A DNA stretch of 56,813 bases from Paracoccaceae bacterium (GCA_023383015.1 JAHDXW010000027.1:1-56813); one strand, 5' to 3'; shown: positions 25,807-36,508, counted from the stretch's first letter. The notes: generated by a model not told the origin, from the sequence alone. Made by a program: numbers and translations.

Positions 25807-26801
25807 GTGACGGCAGTGACCGCAGGAGCCGCGAACGCCGTCTGCGCGCTGCGAGAGGAGGCGCCGGCTTGCTGCAGGCACCTCCCTGTCACCCTTCCGC
25901 CGCTTGCCGGCCAGGTCGTGGCGCCGGCCAAGACCGGCCTCGGCGTGGCAATGCTCTTCCATCCCGGATGTCGGCCTCAGGCGCATTCTCCTGCAAGCCC
26001 AGCCACTGCCAGGCGACGGGCGGCGGCGGCGACCTGCCGGCGCCGATCGACCACGTCTGGCAAAGGGGCCTTCGCAACCCGCCACCTGTGCTCAAGCCGG
26101 TGTCCGACGAGACGCGGTCCCGGGACGGCCGTGCGGCCGATCCGGCCGAACAGGCCGAGGGGCTGGTGCGGGCGGGCGCGGAATGGCGAACACCCCCGAC
26201 ATTGCCCCCGCCAACCTGAACTCGTTGCCGCAATGCGCCGAACGGTTTCGAGCGTCCTTCCCGCTGAGGCCGGCCCGGTCACGTTCAGCACCTTCGCCAA
26301 GCCGTTCGGGGCGACCCCGTCACGCCCGCGCCCATCGACGCATTCCTGAACGGCAGCGGTGCCTTCCTGACGGCGGATCAGACCGCGGGCCTGTCTCTGT
26401 TACTCTCGGCCGGATACGCGGCATGCCACAGCGGTGTGAACGTCTGCAGCCCGGGCTGCTACCCCTTCGGGCTGATCGAGGAGCCGGGGGCCGATGTCCT
26501 GCCGCCCGGTGCCAACGGCCGATTCGCGGTCACGGCAACGGCGGACGACGTGCATGCGCACCGGGCCTTGCCACTGCGCGACCTTGCGCCGACCGCTCCC
26601 CCTTCCACTCGGGCGTGGATGGGATGCGCACGGCGGTCGGACGTGGCGGCCTCGGAACCCGGCGCTGACCCCTGCGACGCGGAAGACGGCCGGTTCAAGG
26701 CATTCCTTTGCGTCACTGCTGGCACGATGCAGCACGCAGCGACCCGGGTGCTGCCGCCGGAAGCCGCCACCACGCCCCGGCCCGAGGGCAAGCTGCGCTG
26801 A
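25807..26801 (+). pseudogene. Decayed di-heme cytochrome c peroxidase (CcpA/MauG family)
   Basis: Consecutive stretches in changing frames line up with a di-heme peroxidase: ALREEAPACCRHLP and AKTGLGVAMLFHPG (frame of 25807), SASGAFSCKPSHCQAT then DGRAADPAEQAEGLVRAG (frame of 25968), NTPDIAPANLNSLPQ (frame of 26183), AGPVTFSTFAKPFGAT, DAFLNGSGAFLTADQ, GYAACHSGVNV, EEPGADVLPPGANGRFAVT, PFHSGVDGMRTAVG, and FKAFLCVTAGTM then LPPEAATTPRPEG at the end. At least four frame changes are needed. Both CxxCH heme sites are broken by substitution: the first reads CKPSH (Cys to Ser) and the second YAACH (Cys to Tyr). The intact ancestor would have been a periplasmic hydrogen-peroxide reductase. An FNR box remains upstream. 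Confidence 0.85.
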
Positions 26802-26850
26802 CCCACCTAGCCGGCCCCGTGCGTCCGATGCGCGGGGCCGGGCGGACTGC

Positions 26851-28522
<1,672 letters not shown>

Positions 28523-28544
28523 CACGCATCCTCCATGCAGCATT

Positions 28545-28568
28545 TCATATGCACGCCTACGCATATGA
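28545..28568. promoter_or_regulatory. Palindromic operator candidate upstream of DUF4395 gene
   Basis: TCATATGC (28545..28552) and GCATATGA (28561..28568) form a perfect inverted repeat with an 8-base spacer, centred about 35 bases before the DUF4395 start. The A+T-rich half-sites stand out in this GC-rich window. Size and symmetry fit a dimeric regulator; ArsR-family (metal or sulfide-sensing) sites look like this. No ArsR gene is in the window. Confidence 0.5.
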
Positions 28569-28612
28569 GAAGCCGGCGAGGCCGTCAAGTGCCCCGCCCC
28601 CTGATGATGAAA

Positions 28613-28630
28613 ATTGCGCGTTCGCGAAAT
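28613..28630. promoter_or_regulatory. Possible Lrp/AsnC autoregulatory site
   Basis: ATTGCGC-GTTC-GCGAAAT is a near-perfect inverted repeat 58 bases upstream of the Lrp/AsnC gene, followed at 28634..28643 by the palindrome GTTGCGCAAC. Lrp-family genes usually autoregulate through such tandem sites. Function inferred. Confidence 0.35.
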
Positions 28631-28687
28631 AATGTTGCGCAACCTGCCCCGCCGGCGTAAGGTCCAGGCCGTACGCAGGAGGACCCG

Positions 28688-29188
28688 ATGGCCGGATCAC
28701 GGCTCGACCCCATCGATCGCAGGATTCTCGCCGAGCTTCAGGCCGAGGGGCGGATCACCAATGTCGAACTCGCGCGTCGCGTTGGGATATCCGCACCACC
28801 CTGCCTGCGCCGCGTCCGCACGCTCGAGGAGGCAGGCTACATCCGTGGCTACCATGCCGATGTCGACCCGCGCGAACTGGGGTTCGAGGTCCAGGTCTTC
28901 GCTATGGTCCGCCTTCTCAGTCAGGCCGAGGCGGACCTCACGGCGTTCGAGCGGCGCTGCCGGGCATGGCCGCTGGTCCGCGAATGCCACATGCTGAACG
29001 GCGAGATCGACTTCATCCTGAAGTGCATCGCGCCGGACCTCTCGACGTTCCAGACCTTCCTGACCGAGGAACTGACGGCGGCCCCGAACGTCGCCAGCGT
29101 CAAGACCTCGCTCGTGATCCGCTGTGCCAAGGATGCGCCGGCAGTGCCCTTCGACGTGCTCGAGGCGCGGCTGAGGCGCAATGCCTGA
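28688..29188 (+). CDS. Lrp/AsnC family transcriptional regulator
   Basis: A 166-residue regulator. The N-terminal helix-turn-helix (LDPIDRRILAELQAEGRITNVELARRVGIS, about 6-35, then CLRRVRTLEEAGYI) is followed by the C-terminal RAM/AsnC ligand-binding domain (about 70-155). The ATG at 28688 lies about 9 bases after an AGGAGG Shine-Dalgarno. It is divergent from the DUF4395-trxB unit. In rhodobacteria a Lrp-type gene next to trxB is common. The effector amino acid cannot be read. Confidence 0.92.
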   Translation: MAGSRLDPIDRRILAELQAEGRITNVELARRVGISAPPCLRRVRTLEEAGYIRGYHADVDPRELGFEVQVFAMVRLLSQAEADLTAFERRCRAWPLVRECHMLNGEIDFILKCIAPDLSTFQTFLTEELTAAPNVASVKTSLVIRCAKDAPAVPFDVLEARLRRNA

Positions 29189-29374
29189 GGGGCGCGGGCG
29201 CGACTGCGCTGCACCGTGGCGGCGAGGCGGCCGGAGCTCGGCACGCTCTCGGTGCCGCCGGCGGGCCAGTGCGATCCGCGATCTGCCGCCCCCCTGCCCC
29301 GGCAATCCTACGGTCTTGAGGGGTTCGGGTCCGAACCTGCCTCGGCCGGCAAGACGCGGTCCTGCCCTGCCGCG

Positions 29375-30640
29375 TCAGATCGCGCCAGCCGACCGCAGGG
29401 CAGCGATGCGCTCCGGGCCATAGCCGAGTAGGTCGCGGAGCACCGCCTCGGTGTCCCGGCCGAGCGCCGGACCCATCCCCCGGATGCGCCCCGGCGTGGC
29501 CGACAGGCGCGGATGGGGGGCCAGCGTCCGGACCCGTCCGAGGTCCTCGTCCTCGACCTCGACGATGGTGCCGCGGGCGCGGTAATGGGGGTTGGCGAAG
29601 ACCTGCGCGATGTCGGCCACCGGCGCTGCGGCGACCTCGAAACGGTCGAACACCTCCATCACCGTGCCCGTGGTGCGCTCGACGATCCATCCGCCGATGA
29701 TCGCATCCAGCGCCGCCACATTGGCGACGCGGCCGGCGGCGGTGGCAAAGCGCGGATCGACGGTCAATTCGGGACGGCCGATCGCCTCGAACAGCCGCGC
29801 CACGGTGGATTGCGTGCCGCCGCTGATCGCAACATAGCCCCCGTCGAGGGTCGGGTAGGCATTGCGCGGCGCCAGCCCGGGCAGGCGGTTGCCCTGCCGG
29901 CCCGGCACCACGCCCAGCTGGTCGTGCTCGAGCACCATGTATTCGATCAGCCGCAGGTTCGCCTCGCAGATCGCGTTGTCGATGATCTGCCCCGGCCCGC
30001 CGGCGACGTCACGGTGATAGAGCGCCGCGAGCAGCGCCATCGCGCCGGCGAGCCCGCCGACCCCGTCGGCAAGCGGATAGGCGGCAAGCGTGGGCGGGCC
30101 GTCGGGTTCGCCGGTGAGATGCGCCAGCCCGCTCATCGCCTCGGCCAGGGTGCCGAAGCCGGGCCGACCGGCGTAGGGCCCGGTCTGGCCGAAGGCGGTG
30201 GTGCGCAGCACGATCACGTCCGGGCGCGCCGCCCGGAGGTCGTCAGGGCCAAGGCCCCAGCGCTCCATCACGCCGGGGCGGAAGTTCTCGACTACCGCAT
30301 CGCAGTGGCGCACCAGGTCAAGCGCAACGGCCCGGCCCTCGGGGTGCGACAGTCTGAGGGTGATCGCGCGCTTGTTGCGCGACAGCGACTTCCAGAACAG
30401 CGGTACGCCGTCCTTCGCACGCCCCCAGCGGCGGACATGGTCACCCGTCTCGGGGTGCTCGACCTTGATCACCTCGGCGCCCCAGTCGGCAAGATAGCTC
30501 GCCGCCCAGGGGCCGGCCGCCATCGTCGCGAGATCGAGGATGCGCAGGCCCCCGAGCGCGCCGCCTGCGGCCTGGGACATTTCCGGTCTCCCGGCGGCCG
30601 GCTGCCGGCCAGGCCGCGGTGGAACCGCGGACCCCGTCAT
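29375..30640 (-). CDS. CaiB/BaiF family III CoA-transferase
   Basis: A 421-residue (from 30640) or 401-residue (from 30580) family III CoA-transferase, which moves CoA between carboxylates. Family features: GGLRILDLATMAAGPWAASYLADWGAEVIKVEHPETGDHVRRWG, FWKSLSRNKRAITLRL, VENFRPGVMERWGLGPDDL and GFGTLAEAMSGLAHLTGEPDGPP. Both possible ATGs have good Shine-Dalgarno sequences (GGGAGG before 30640, GGGAG before 30580). The first overlaps the GntR stop (ATGA), so I use it. Last gene of the nine-gene TRAP-linked operon. It would activate the imported acid or a breakdown product as a CoA ester. Confidence 0.88.
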   Translation of the reverse strand: MTGSAVPPRPGRQPAAGRPEMSQAAGGALGGLRILDLATMAAGPWAASYLADWGAEVIKVEHPETGDHVRRWGRAKDGVPLFWKSLSRNKRAITLRLSHPEGRAVALDLVRHCDAVVENFRPGVMERWGLGPDDLRAARPDVIVLRTTAFGQTGPYAGRPGFGTLAEAMSGLAHLTGEPDGPPTLAAYPLADGVGGLAGAMALLAALYHRDVAGGPGQIIDNAICEANLRLIEYMVLEHDQLGVVPGRQGNRLPGLAPRNAYPTLDGGYVAISGGTQSTVARLFEAIGRPELTVDPRFATAAGRVANVAALDAIIGGWIVERTTGTVMEVFDRFEVAAAPVADIAQVFANPHYRARGTIVEVEDEDLGRVRTLAPHPRLSATPGRIRGMGPALGRDTEAVLRDLLGYGPERIAALRSAGAI

Positions 30641-31365
30641 CGCTGACCTCCCAGCGCCGCCGTGGGCGGCGCCTCGGTCAGTCCCTCGGGCACCATGCGG
30701 CCCAGCACGAAATAACCCGTCGTCAGGATGGTCTGGCGGAACAGCGCCTCGGCAGCGGCCGGATCGCTGCCCAGAAGCGCCGCCGCAAGCCGGCGATGGG
30801 TCTCGATCACGCGGTCGCGCTGCCGGTCATAAAGGGGGTTCATCTGCATCATGTACAGCCGCAGAAGCGCCCCGATCGCCGTCCAGGACTTGCGCAGGAA
30901 GGCGTTGCCCGCCCCCTCCAGCACCGTCTCGTGGAACCGCCAGTCGATCTCCCGCCAGGCGCGGCTGCCGGCCACGGCCACCGCCTCCGCTTCCATCGCC
31001 ACGATCAGTTCGGCCAGCCGCGCCCGATGCTCGTGGCCGGCGCGGAGAACGAACAGCCGGGCTGCCGTGCCTTCCAGCATCGCCCGCGCGACGATCATCT
31101 GCTCGACCTCGTCATCCGAGGGGCTGGGCACGAACACCCCGCGATCCTCGCGGATCTCGACGAGCCCCTCGGCCGCCAGGAGCTTGAAAGCCTCGCGCAG
31201 CGGGCCGCGGCTGATGCCCATCCTGCGCGCCATCTCGGCCTCGACGAGGTGCTGGCTCTGGCGGAACTCGCCGTCAAGGATGGCGCGCCGCAGCCGGTCG
31301 GCAGCGGCCCGGGCAAGCGACGGACGGCGCTCGAGGCGCAGCGGGGCAGAGGCAGGGCGGGTCAT
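30637..31365 (-). CDS. GntR family transcriptional regulator, FCD (FadR-type) subfamily
   Basis: A 242-residue repressor-type regulator. The winged helix-turn-helix at about 10-80 has LRRAILDGEFRQSQHLVEAEMARRMGISRGPLREAFKLLAAEGLVEI, the GntR signature. The helical FCD effector-binding domain (about 90-215) contains the metal-associated residues in EIDWRFHETVLEGAGN. These regulators usually bind organic acids and control adjacent catabolic genes. The gene is inside the operon it probably controls; a candidate operator is at 38085..38105, upstream of dctP. Nineteen bases separate it from the amidase gene. Confidence 0.92.
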   Translation of the reverse strand: MTRPASAPLRLERRPSLARAAADRLRRAILDGEFRQSQHLVEAEMARRMGISRGPLREAFKLLAAEGLVEIREDRGVFVPSPSDDEVEQMIVARAMLEGTAARLFVLRAGHEHRARLAELIVAMEAEAVAVAGSRAWREIDWRFHETVLEGAGNAFLRKSWTAIGALLRLYMMQMNPLYDRQRDRVIETHRRLAAALLGSDPAAAEALFRQTILTTGYFVLGRMVPEGLTEAPPTAALGGQR

Positions 31366-31384
31366 GTCGTCCTTCGGGCGGGTC

Positions 31385-32707
31385 TCACGCTTCGGACATC
31401 CTTAGCGCGGGCCGGCGCCGGTGGAAGCCTGTCACCGCCTGCACCGCATCGGCCACGGCAAGCAGGCGCGCCTCGTCGAAATGCCGGCCCACCAACTGCG
31501 CTCCGACCGGGAGGCCGGCCGACGTGAAGCCGCAGGGCAGGCTTACCACGGGAACCTGGGCGAACGACCAGGGAAAGGTCAGCCGCGTCAGCCCGCGGGT
31601 GGCCTCGATCATGCGCCCGCTGTCGGCTATCCGCGGCGCGGCAAATCCGACCGTGGGGGTCACGATCACGTCCAGGCTGTCGAACAGCAGCTCGATCCGC
31701 CGGCGCCAGTGGCGCTGCGCGGTCATCCCCGATGCGTGGTCGATTCCAGAGATGCGGTAGCCGATCATCATGCGTTCGCGCACGTCGGCGCCGAAGCGCT
31801 CGGGTGCGCCGGCCAGGCGCTCACGGTGGAAGGCGGCGGCATCGCAGAGGAGCACGTCGGTCATCTGCGCATGGACGGCTTCGACGCCCGGCAGGTCGAA
31901 CCCGGTCACCGTGCAGCCGAGATCCGACATTGTCCCGAGCAGCGCCCGCACGGCGGCTTCCACCTCGGCGTCGACACCCTCAAAGAAGAAGTTGCGCGGA
32001 ACACCCACCCGCATGCCCGACAAGCCGCGGCCGCGGGCAGCGATCCAGCTCTGCACGGGCACGTCCACGCTCATCTCGCAGGCCGGATCATGCCCGGCGA
32101 TGGCCTCGAAGACAGTGGCAACCACGCCGGCCTCGAACGCCATCGGTCCGATGGTGTCGAACATCGCCGACACCGGGACCGAGCCGGCATTGGAGACCCG
32201 CCCCACCGTGGGCCGGAGCCCGACGATTCCGTTGAGCGCGGCCGGAATGCGCGTGGAGCCACCGGTGTCGGTGCCGAGTGCCACGTCACACATGCCGACC
32301 GCCACCGCCGCACCCGACCCGCCTGACGAGCCGCCGGGGATTGCCTCGGGGTCCCAGGGGTTGCGGCAGGCCCCGTAGTGGGGGTTCTGGGTGGTGCCGC
32401 CAAAGGCGAATTCGTGCAGGTTTGCCTTGCCCACCATGATCGCGCCCGCCTGCCTCAGGCGGGAGATGACGGTTGCGTCGGCATTGGCGACGCGATCGGC
32501 GAAGAAGGCCGAACCGGCCGTGGCGCGGATCCCGGCAACGTCGATGTTGTCCTTCACCGCCACAGTCAGGCCGGCCAGCGGGCCGGCGACGCCGGCGGCA
32601 AGATCCGACCGTGCCGACTCCGGCATGGGAGTGATCAGGGCGCGCAGCCCGGGGTTCAGGCGCTCCTGACGAGCGAGCTGGAGCGCGAGCTTCTCGGCCA
32701 GGGTCAT
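31385..32707 (-). CDS. Amidase signature family hydrolase
   Basis: A 440-residue amidase-signature enzyme. The Ser-cisSer-Lys triad is complete: Lys52 in AVKDNID, Ser127 in PGGSSGGSGAA and Ser151 in GTDTGGSTRIP. Cytoplasmic, no signal peptide. It hydrolyses an amide or urea-type bond; GatA, AtzF or mandelamide-type substrates cannot be separated by eye. GatB/GatC are not adjacent, so it is not tRNA amidotransferase. Its ATG overlaps the stop of the DehI-like gene (ATGA). In this operon it probably releases ammonia or an amine from the imported compound. Confidence 0.9.
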   Translation of the reverse strand: MTLAEKLALQLARQERLNPGLRALITPMPESARSDLAAGVAGPLAGLTVAVKDNIDVAGIRATAGSAFFADRVANADATVISRLRQAGAIMVGKANLHEFAFGGTTQNPHYGACRNPWDPEAIPGGSSGGSGAAVAVGMCDVALGTDTGGSTRIPAALNGIVGLRPTVGRVSNAGSVPVSAMFDTIGPMAFEAGVVATVFEAIAGHDPACEMSVDVPVQSWIAARGRGLSGMRVGVPRNFFFEGVDAEVEAAVRALLGTMSDLGCTVTGFDLPGVEAVHAQMTDVLLCDAAAFHRERLAGAPERFGADVRERMMIGYRISGIDHASGMTAQRHWRRRIELLFDSLDVIVTPTVGFAAPRIADSGRMIEATRGLTRLTFPWSFAQVPVVSLPCGFTSAGLPVGAQLVGRHFDEARLLAVADAVQAVTGFHRRRPALRMSEA

Positions 32708-33528
32708 CTTGGAGGCTCCTCGGCAACGGGGCCGGTGTCATCGGAACCGCCGCACCACCGCGTCACGATGCGCCCGGCGAGGGCGAGTTCGGCGATGCGC
32801 TGCGCGAAGGCCCCGGCGCCGGCCAGAAGGCCCTCGCGATCGAGCGCCGCGGGGGCGGGGGGTATCCACAGGGCGGCCGGCGGCGCTGCGGCGGCCCGCA
32901 GGCGCGCCCAAGCGGTGGCGAAGGCCGGGCCGGCCAGCACCGGCACCAGCGCCTGCGCGAGTGCCGGCACCAGTCCCGGCTGGACGACGAGATGGCGCCA
33001 CAGGCTTGGGACCACCCCGCTTGTCGCCGCGGGGCCGGCCGCCTCCAGTCGTTCGGACGCGGCGCGATCGGCCGCGCACAGGGCGGCGGGATCGGGCAGC
33101 GGCGGGAGCCGCCCGGTATCAGGCGCCGGTGGCGCCGCAGTGGCGGGTTCCGCCCCGGCCGGGCCCTCCAGGGCAGCAAGGATCGCAGCCACACGTGCAA
33201 GGTTGGCGGTGTTGTTGCGGTTGTAGACGGTCAGGATCGCCTGGGCCTCGCGGCCAAGCCGCGGCAGCCCGGTCACGGGATGCGCAAGGGCGAGGGCCGC
33301 GGTGGCGCGGTCGGCCTCGGTGGACAGGGCCGCGACCGGCAGCCGGCCGGCGTTGGTCCGCGCAATCTCCCAGGCCCAGTCGGCGGTGCGGCCGGGCAGG
33401 GTCGCAAGGTGCCGCCAGACGAAGTTCACCAGCGGAGCACCGCTTTCGCGCCGGATTCGGGCATACAGAGCCGCCACCGCGCCCGTCGCGGTCGCCTCGG
33501 ACACCTCGGGGAGAGCAGGCTCAGCCAA
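32704..33528 (-). CDS. Alpha-helical protein resembling the DehI haloacid dehalogenase superfamily
   Basis: A 274-residue, almost wholly helical protein. Two similar segments, LVNFVWRHLATLPG (about 33-46) and VVPSLWRHLVVQPG (about 172-185), indicate an internal duplication. The pattern PEVxEAxATGxxAALYAxIR with a later VYNRNNTANL resembles DehI-type haloacid dehalogenases, which are internally duplicated. Against dehalogenase function, I cannot find the catalytic Asp in the second repeat, where Ser/Gly/Pro stand instead. So the fold assignment is tentative and the activity unknown. The start overlaps the DUF4387 gene by eight bases and the end overlaps the amidase gene. Confidence 0.55.
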   Translation of the reverse strand: MAEPALPEVSEATATGAVAALYARIRRESGAPLVNFVWRHLATLPGRTADWAWEIARTNAGRLPVAALSTEADRATAALALAHPVTGLPRLGREAQAILTVYNRNNTANLARVAAILAALEGPAGAEPATAAPPAPDTGRLPPLPDPAALCAADRAASERLEAAGPAATSGVVPSLWRHLVVQPGLVPALAQALVPVLAGPAFATAWARLRAAAAPPAALWIPPAPAALDREGLLAGAGAFAQRIAELALAGRIVTRWCGGSDDTGPVAEEPPR

Positions 33529-33832
33529 CCTCGAGCTCCATCAGCGGGACATGCTGCTGGGCCCCGTAGACGTCGGTGTCCTGGGGCGCGCCCGAGGGGA
33601 TCGGCCGGCGCAGCGAGAACTTCACAGCGCAGGCAAAGGGATGCCAGTCGAACTCGAGTATCTCGTTTGGCGAGACGTTATAGGCGGCAGCGACCGTCGC
33701 GCGCGTCAGCCGGCCGCCGGCGCGCATGCGCTCGAAGGTGGCGAGATCGGCGAAGAGCACGTCGAAGGTCAAGAGGAACGGCCCGGCATTCTTGCTGCGC
33801 ACCACCCGCGCGATCTCTCCCAGGCGCATCAC
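33521..33832 (-). CDS. DUF4387 family protein, partner of AtuA-like protein
   Basis: A 103-residue DUF4387 protein: LGEIARVVRSKNAGPFLLTFDVLFADLATFERM, then NVSPNEILEFDWHPFACAVKFSLRRPIPSG and a terminal DVYGAQQHVPLMELE, all family-typical. It starts with GTG at 33832 or ATG at 33829; the GTG overlaps the stop of the AtuA-like gene (GTGA). DUF4387 is commonly found next to, or fused with, AtuA-like DUF1446 proteins, so the two probably form a complex. Biochemical role unknown. Confidence 0.87.
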   Translation of the reverse strand: MMRLGEIARVVRSKNAGPFLLTFDVLFADLATFERMRAGGRLTRATVAAAYNVSPNEILEFDWHPFACAVKFSLRRPIPSGAPQDTDVYGAQQHVPLMELEVG

Positions 33833-35205
33833 GCCACCTCCAGCATCTCGAAGGGGAAGGGAGCCACGGGATCGGCCAGTTCCAGAAGGTGATAGACGTT
33901 GAACGCATAGACCGGCCCCGCCGGGATGTCGGCCGGCGAGAACGGGAAGGCAACGTTGCCGGCGGTAGCGATGCGCCCGGCATAGCCCCAGTGCAGCAGG
34001 AGCGATCGCGCCATGGCGCAGACCGTCTCGGCAATTTCGGGGGTATCGGCAACGGCGTCGATCAGCAGCCCCAGCTCATGCGCCGGCGTCTTGACCGGCT
34101 CCAGCGCGCCCATCACGCCGTCAAGCCCGTAGCGGCGGATGGTCAGCAGCCAGGTTCCGGGCGCGATCCGGCCCTCGAGGTTCTGCGCCAGCCGGTCGCG
34201 CATGTCGGCCTCGATGCGGTCGATCTGGCCGATCATCCGCGGGTCGCGGATGCCGCCGATGGCGATGTGGCGGTGGCCGGCCAGTCGCGCGCCCTCGAGT
34301 TTTACCGTGTAGACCGGTGCGGGATGGTAGGCGCTGCCCTCGACGCGCACCCGCGCCGGGTCGATCTGCTCGAAGCGGGCGCGGGTCAGGTCGACGGTGC
34401 CGCCGGGGCCGGGCAGGTTCACCGGGTTCGTCTTCTCGTAGAGCGTGTGCGCCGCGATGGATTCCACCGTGCAGATCTTGCGCGCGTGCGGGCTCTCGAC
34501 GACGAAGCCATCCGCTGACAGACGGCCCATCAACAGGTCGGAGCCCTCGACCGGCAGGGCCGCCTGCCCGCCGCATTCGAGGATCTTGCCGAGATGGAAG
34601 GCGAGACCTCGCGGAAAGCCCAGCGCCACCGGCAGCGCGGCGACGTTGGCCACGTCCCAGGCCCGGCCGCACAGCACGATGTCGGGCCTCTCGGCAAGGG
34701 CCGCGATGATCGGCTCGGGTCCGATCTGGGCGACGATCCGGCAGGCCGCGTCGATGTCGGCGTGGGTCAGAGCGGCCCCGGTCTCGAAGGTGCGGATATG
34801 CCCCGCATCGAGCGCCGCGTGCAGGAGCGAGCGGTCCATCTCGCTCCGGACCACCGCCACGCGCTTGCGCACCCCGAGGCGCCGAAGCACCTCGCGCAGC
34901 ACCTCGAGCAACCAGTCGACCTGGGGATTGCCGCCGGCCCCCCCCGCCGAGCCGATCACGATCGGCGCCCCGGTTGCCTCCTGCGCCTCGACCAGCATCT
35001 GCAGGTCGCGCAAGACCATTGCCCGGGCGCCGAATGGCGCGCCGCTGCCGAGGTAGTAGGGTCCGGGGTCGGTGCTGCCGGCGTCGACCGCGATGAGGTC
35101 GATTCCCGCCTCCACTGCCCGGGCGAGTGAGGCGGCGGGAAAGCCGTATCCGAGCATCCCGTGCGACAGGATGCGGAACTCCCCGGGCGGCGCTTGGTCC
35201 TTCAT
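33829..35205 (-). CDS. Acyclic terpene utilization AtuA family protein (DUF1446)
   Basis: A 458-residue AtuA-like protein. Visible are LSHGMLGYGFPAASLARAVEAGIDLIAVDAGSTDPGPYYLGSG, GSAGGAGGNPQVDWLLE, LCGRAWDVANVAALPVALGFPRGLAFHLGKILECGG and the closing PVYAFNVYHLLEL. The family is named after a Pseudomonas citronellol/geraniol cluster gene of unsettled activity. In this cluster there are no terpene genes, so the name should not be taken as substrate. It begins 16 bases after dctM and overlaps the DUF4387 gene. Confidence 0.88.
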   Translation of the reverse strand: MKDQAPPGEFRILSHGMLGYGFPAASLARAVEAGIDLIAVDAGSTDPGPYYLGSGAPFGARAMVLRDLQMLVEAQEATGAPIVIGSAGGAGGNPQVDWLLEVLREVLRRLGVRKRVAVVRSEMDRSLLHAALDAGHIRTFETGAALTHADIDAACRIVAQIGPEPIIAALAERPDIVLCGRAWDVANVAALPVALGFPRGLAFHLGKILECGGQAALPVEGSDLLMGRLSADGFVVESPHARKICTVESIAAHTLYEKTNPVNLPGPGGTVDLTRARFEQIDPARVRVEGSAYHPAPVYTVKLEGARLAGHRHIAIGGIRDPRMIGQIDRIEADMRDRLAQNLEGRIAPGTWLLTIRRYGLDGVMGALEPVKTPAHELGLLIDAVADTPEIAETVCAMARSLLLHWGYAGRIATAGNVAFPFSPADIPAGPVYAFNVYHLLELADPVAPFPFEMLEVA

Positions 35206-35221
35206 TCCGTTCCTCGCAGTG

Positions 35222-36508
35222 TCACATGAGCCCCGGCAGCCAAAGCGTCATCGCCGGAATGGCCGCAATCGCCGTCAGGACGATCAGGATGGGAATGATC
35301 AGCGGCAATGCCGCGCGGATCACCCGGCGCACGGGTATCTCGGCAATCGCCGCAGTGACGAACAGGCAGAACCCCACCGGCGGCGTGATCAGCCCGATCA
35401 GCAGCGTCAGGATCACCAGGATTCCGAACTGCACCGGGGCGAGCCCCGCCTCCTGCGCCACCGGCGCGAACACAGGCACGAAGACCAGCATCGCTGCGGT
35501 GGTGTCCATGAACATGCCGATGACGAGAAGCGCCGCGACGATGACCAGCACGACGACGAGGTAGCTCGCGTCGCGGCCACCGAGAAGCGCGCTCACCTGC
35601 CGGGCGATGCCCTCCAGGGTGATGATCCAGCCCAGCACCGCGGCGATCGCGAGAAGCCCCATCACCGCCGCGGTCAGCAGCATCGCCCGTCCGGTCCCGG
35701 CGAAGAGATCGGCCAGCGTCACGCTCCGGTAGACGAAGAGCCCCAGCGCCGCCGAATAGCAGGCGGCGATAGCGCCGGCCTCGGTCGGCGTGACGTAGCC
35801 CCAGAAGATTCCCGACAGGATGATCGCCGGCGTCGCCAGCGGCAGCGCCGCCTCGCCGAGGGCGCGGAGGATCGCGGACGCCGAGACCCCGCCCCCCTGG
35901 TCGGAAAGCGGCATGCCGCGGGTGGCAAACCAGACCCAGATCATCAGGGCGATGGTGATCCCCAGCCCCGGCAGCACCCCGCCCAGGAACAGCGCCCCCA
36001 CCGAGGTGCCGGTGATCGAGCCGAACACGATCATCGGGATCGAGGGCGGAAACACCGGCCCGATGATCGATGAGGCCGCGGTGACGCCCGCCGCGAAACC
36101 GGCATCGTAGCCGCGCGCCTTCATGGCCGGAATCATGATCTTGCCGATGCCGGCCGAATCCGCCAGCGCCGAGCCCGACATCCCGGCGAACACCAGCGAC
36201 GACAGGATGTTGGTCTGCGCGAGACCGCCGCGCATCCAGGTCAGGCAGGCCTCGGCGGCACGCACCAGCCGGCTTGTCGCACCCGACTGGTTCATGAACT
36301 CGCCCGCCATCAGGTAGAGGGGGATGGCGATCAGCACGCTTGCGTCGATCGCAGCAGTCATCCGCACGCCGATGTTGGCCGGCGGCAGCCCCTCGGTGGC
36401 GAAGTACAGGCAGACGGCCGCGCCGATGGCGAAGATCACCGGCATCCGCAGGAGGATCAGCACCACCAGCGTCGCCAGCACCAGCGCGGTCGAGGGAACA
36501 GCCTCCAT
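35222..36508 (-). CDS. dctM: TRAP transporter large permease (DctM)
   Basis: A 428-residue integral membrane protein of about 12 helices, the transport channel of a tripartite ATP-independent periplasmic transporter. Family motifs: PLYLMAGEFMNQSG, NILSSLVFAGMSGSALADSAGIGKIMIPAMKARGYDAGFAAGVTAASSIIGPVFPPSIPMIV and ILTLLIGLITPPVGFCLF. Uses Na+ or H+ gradients by family. Three bases downstream of dctQ. Confidence 0.96.
   Translation of the reverse strand: MEAVPSTALVLATLVVLILLRMPVIFAIGAAVCLYFATEGLPPANIGVRMTAAIDASVLIAIPLYLMAGEFMNQSGATSRLVRAAEACLTWMRGGLAQTNILSSLVFAGMSGSALADSAGIGKIMIPAMKARGYDAGFAAGVTAASSIIGPVFPPSIPMIVFGSITGTSVGALFLGGVLPGLGITIALMIWVWFATRGMPLSDQGGGVSASAILRALGEAALPLATPAIILSGIFWGYVTPTEAGAIAACYSAALGLFVYRSVTLADLFAGTGRAMLLTAAVMGLLAIAAVLGWIITLEGIARQVSALLGGRDASYLVVVLVIVAALLVIGMFMDTTAAMLVFVPVFAPVAQEAGLAPVQFGILVILTLLIGLITPPVGFCLFVTAAIAEIPVRRVIRAALPLIIPILIVLTAIAAIPAMTLWLPGLM

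Noticed and set aside
24504-26219. Plus-strand frame of 571 codons reaching into the peroxidase remnant.
   Set aside because: Only its last 80 codons resemble peroxidase; the rest is antisense to the sulfate-activation gene. Treated as one segment of the pseudogene.
33829-35205. Terpene (geraniol/citronellol) catabolism from the AtuA name.
   Set aside because: No atuB-H, geranyl-CoA carboxylase or related genes nearby; the context is TRAP/amidase/CoA-transferase.
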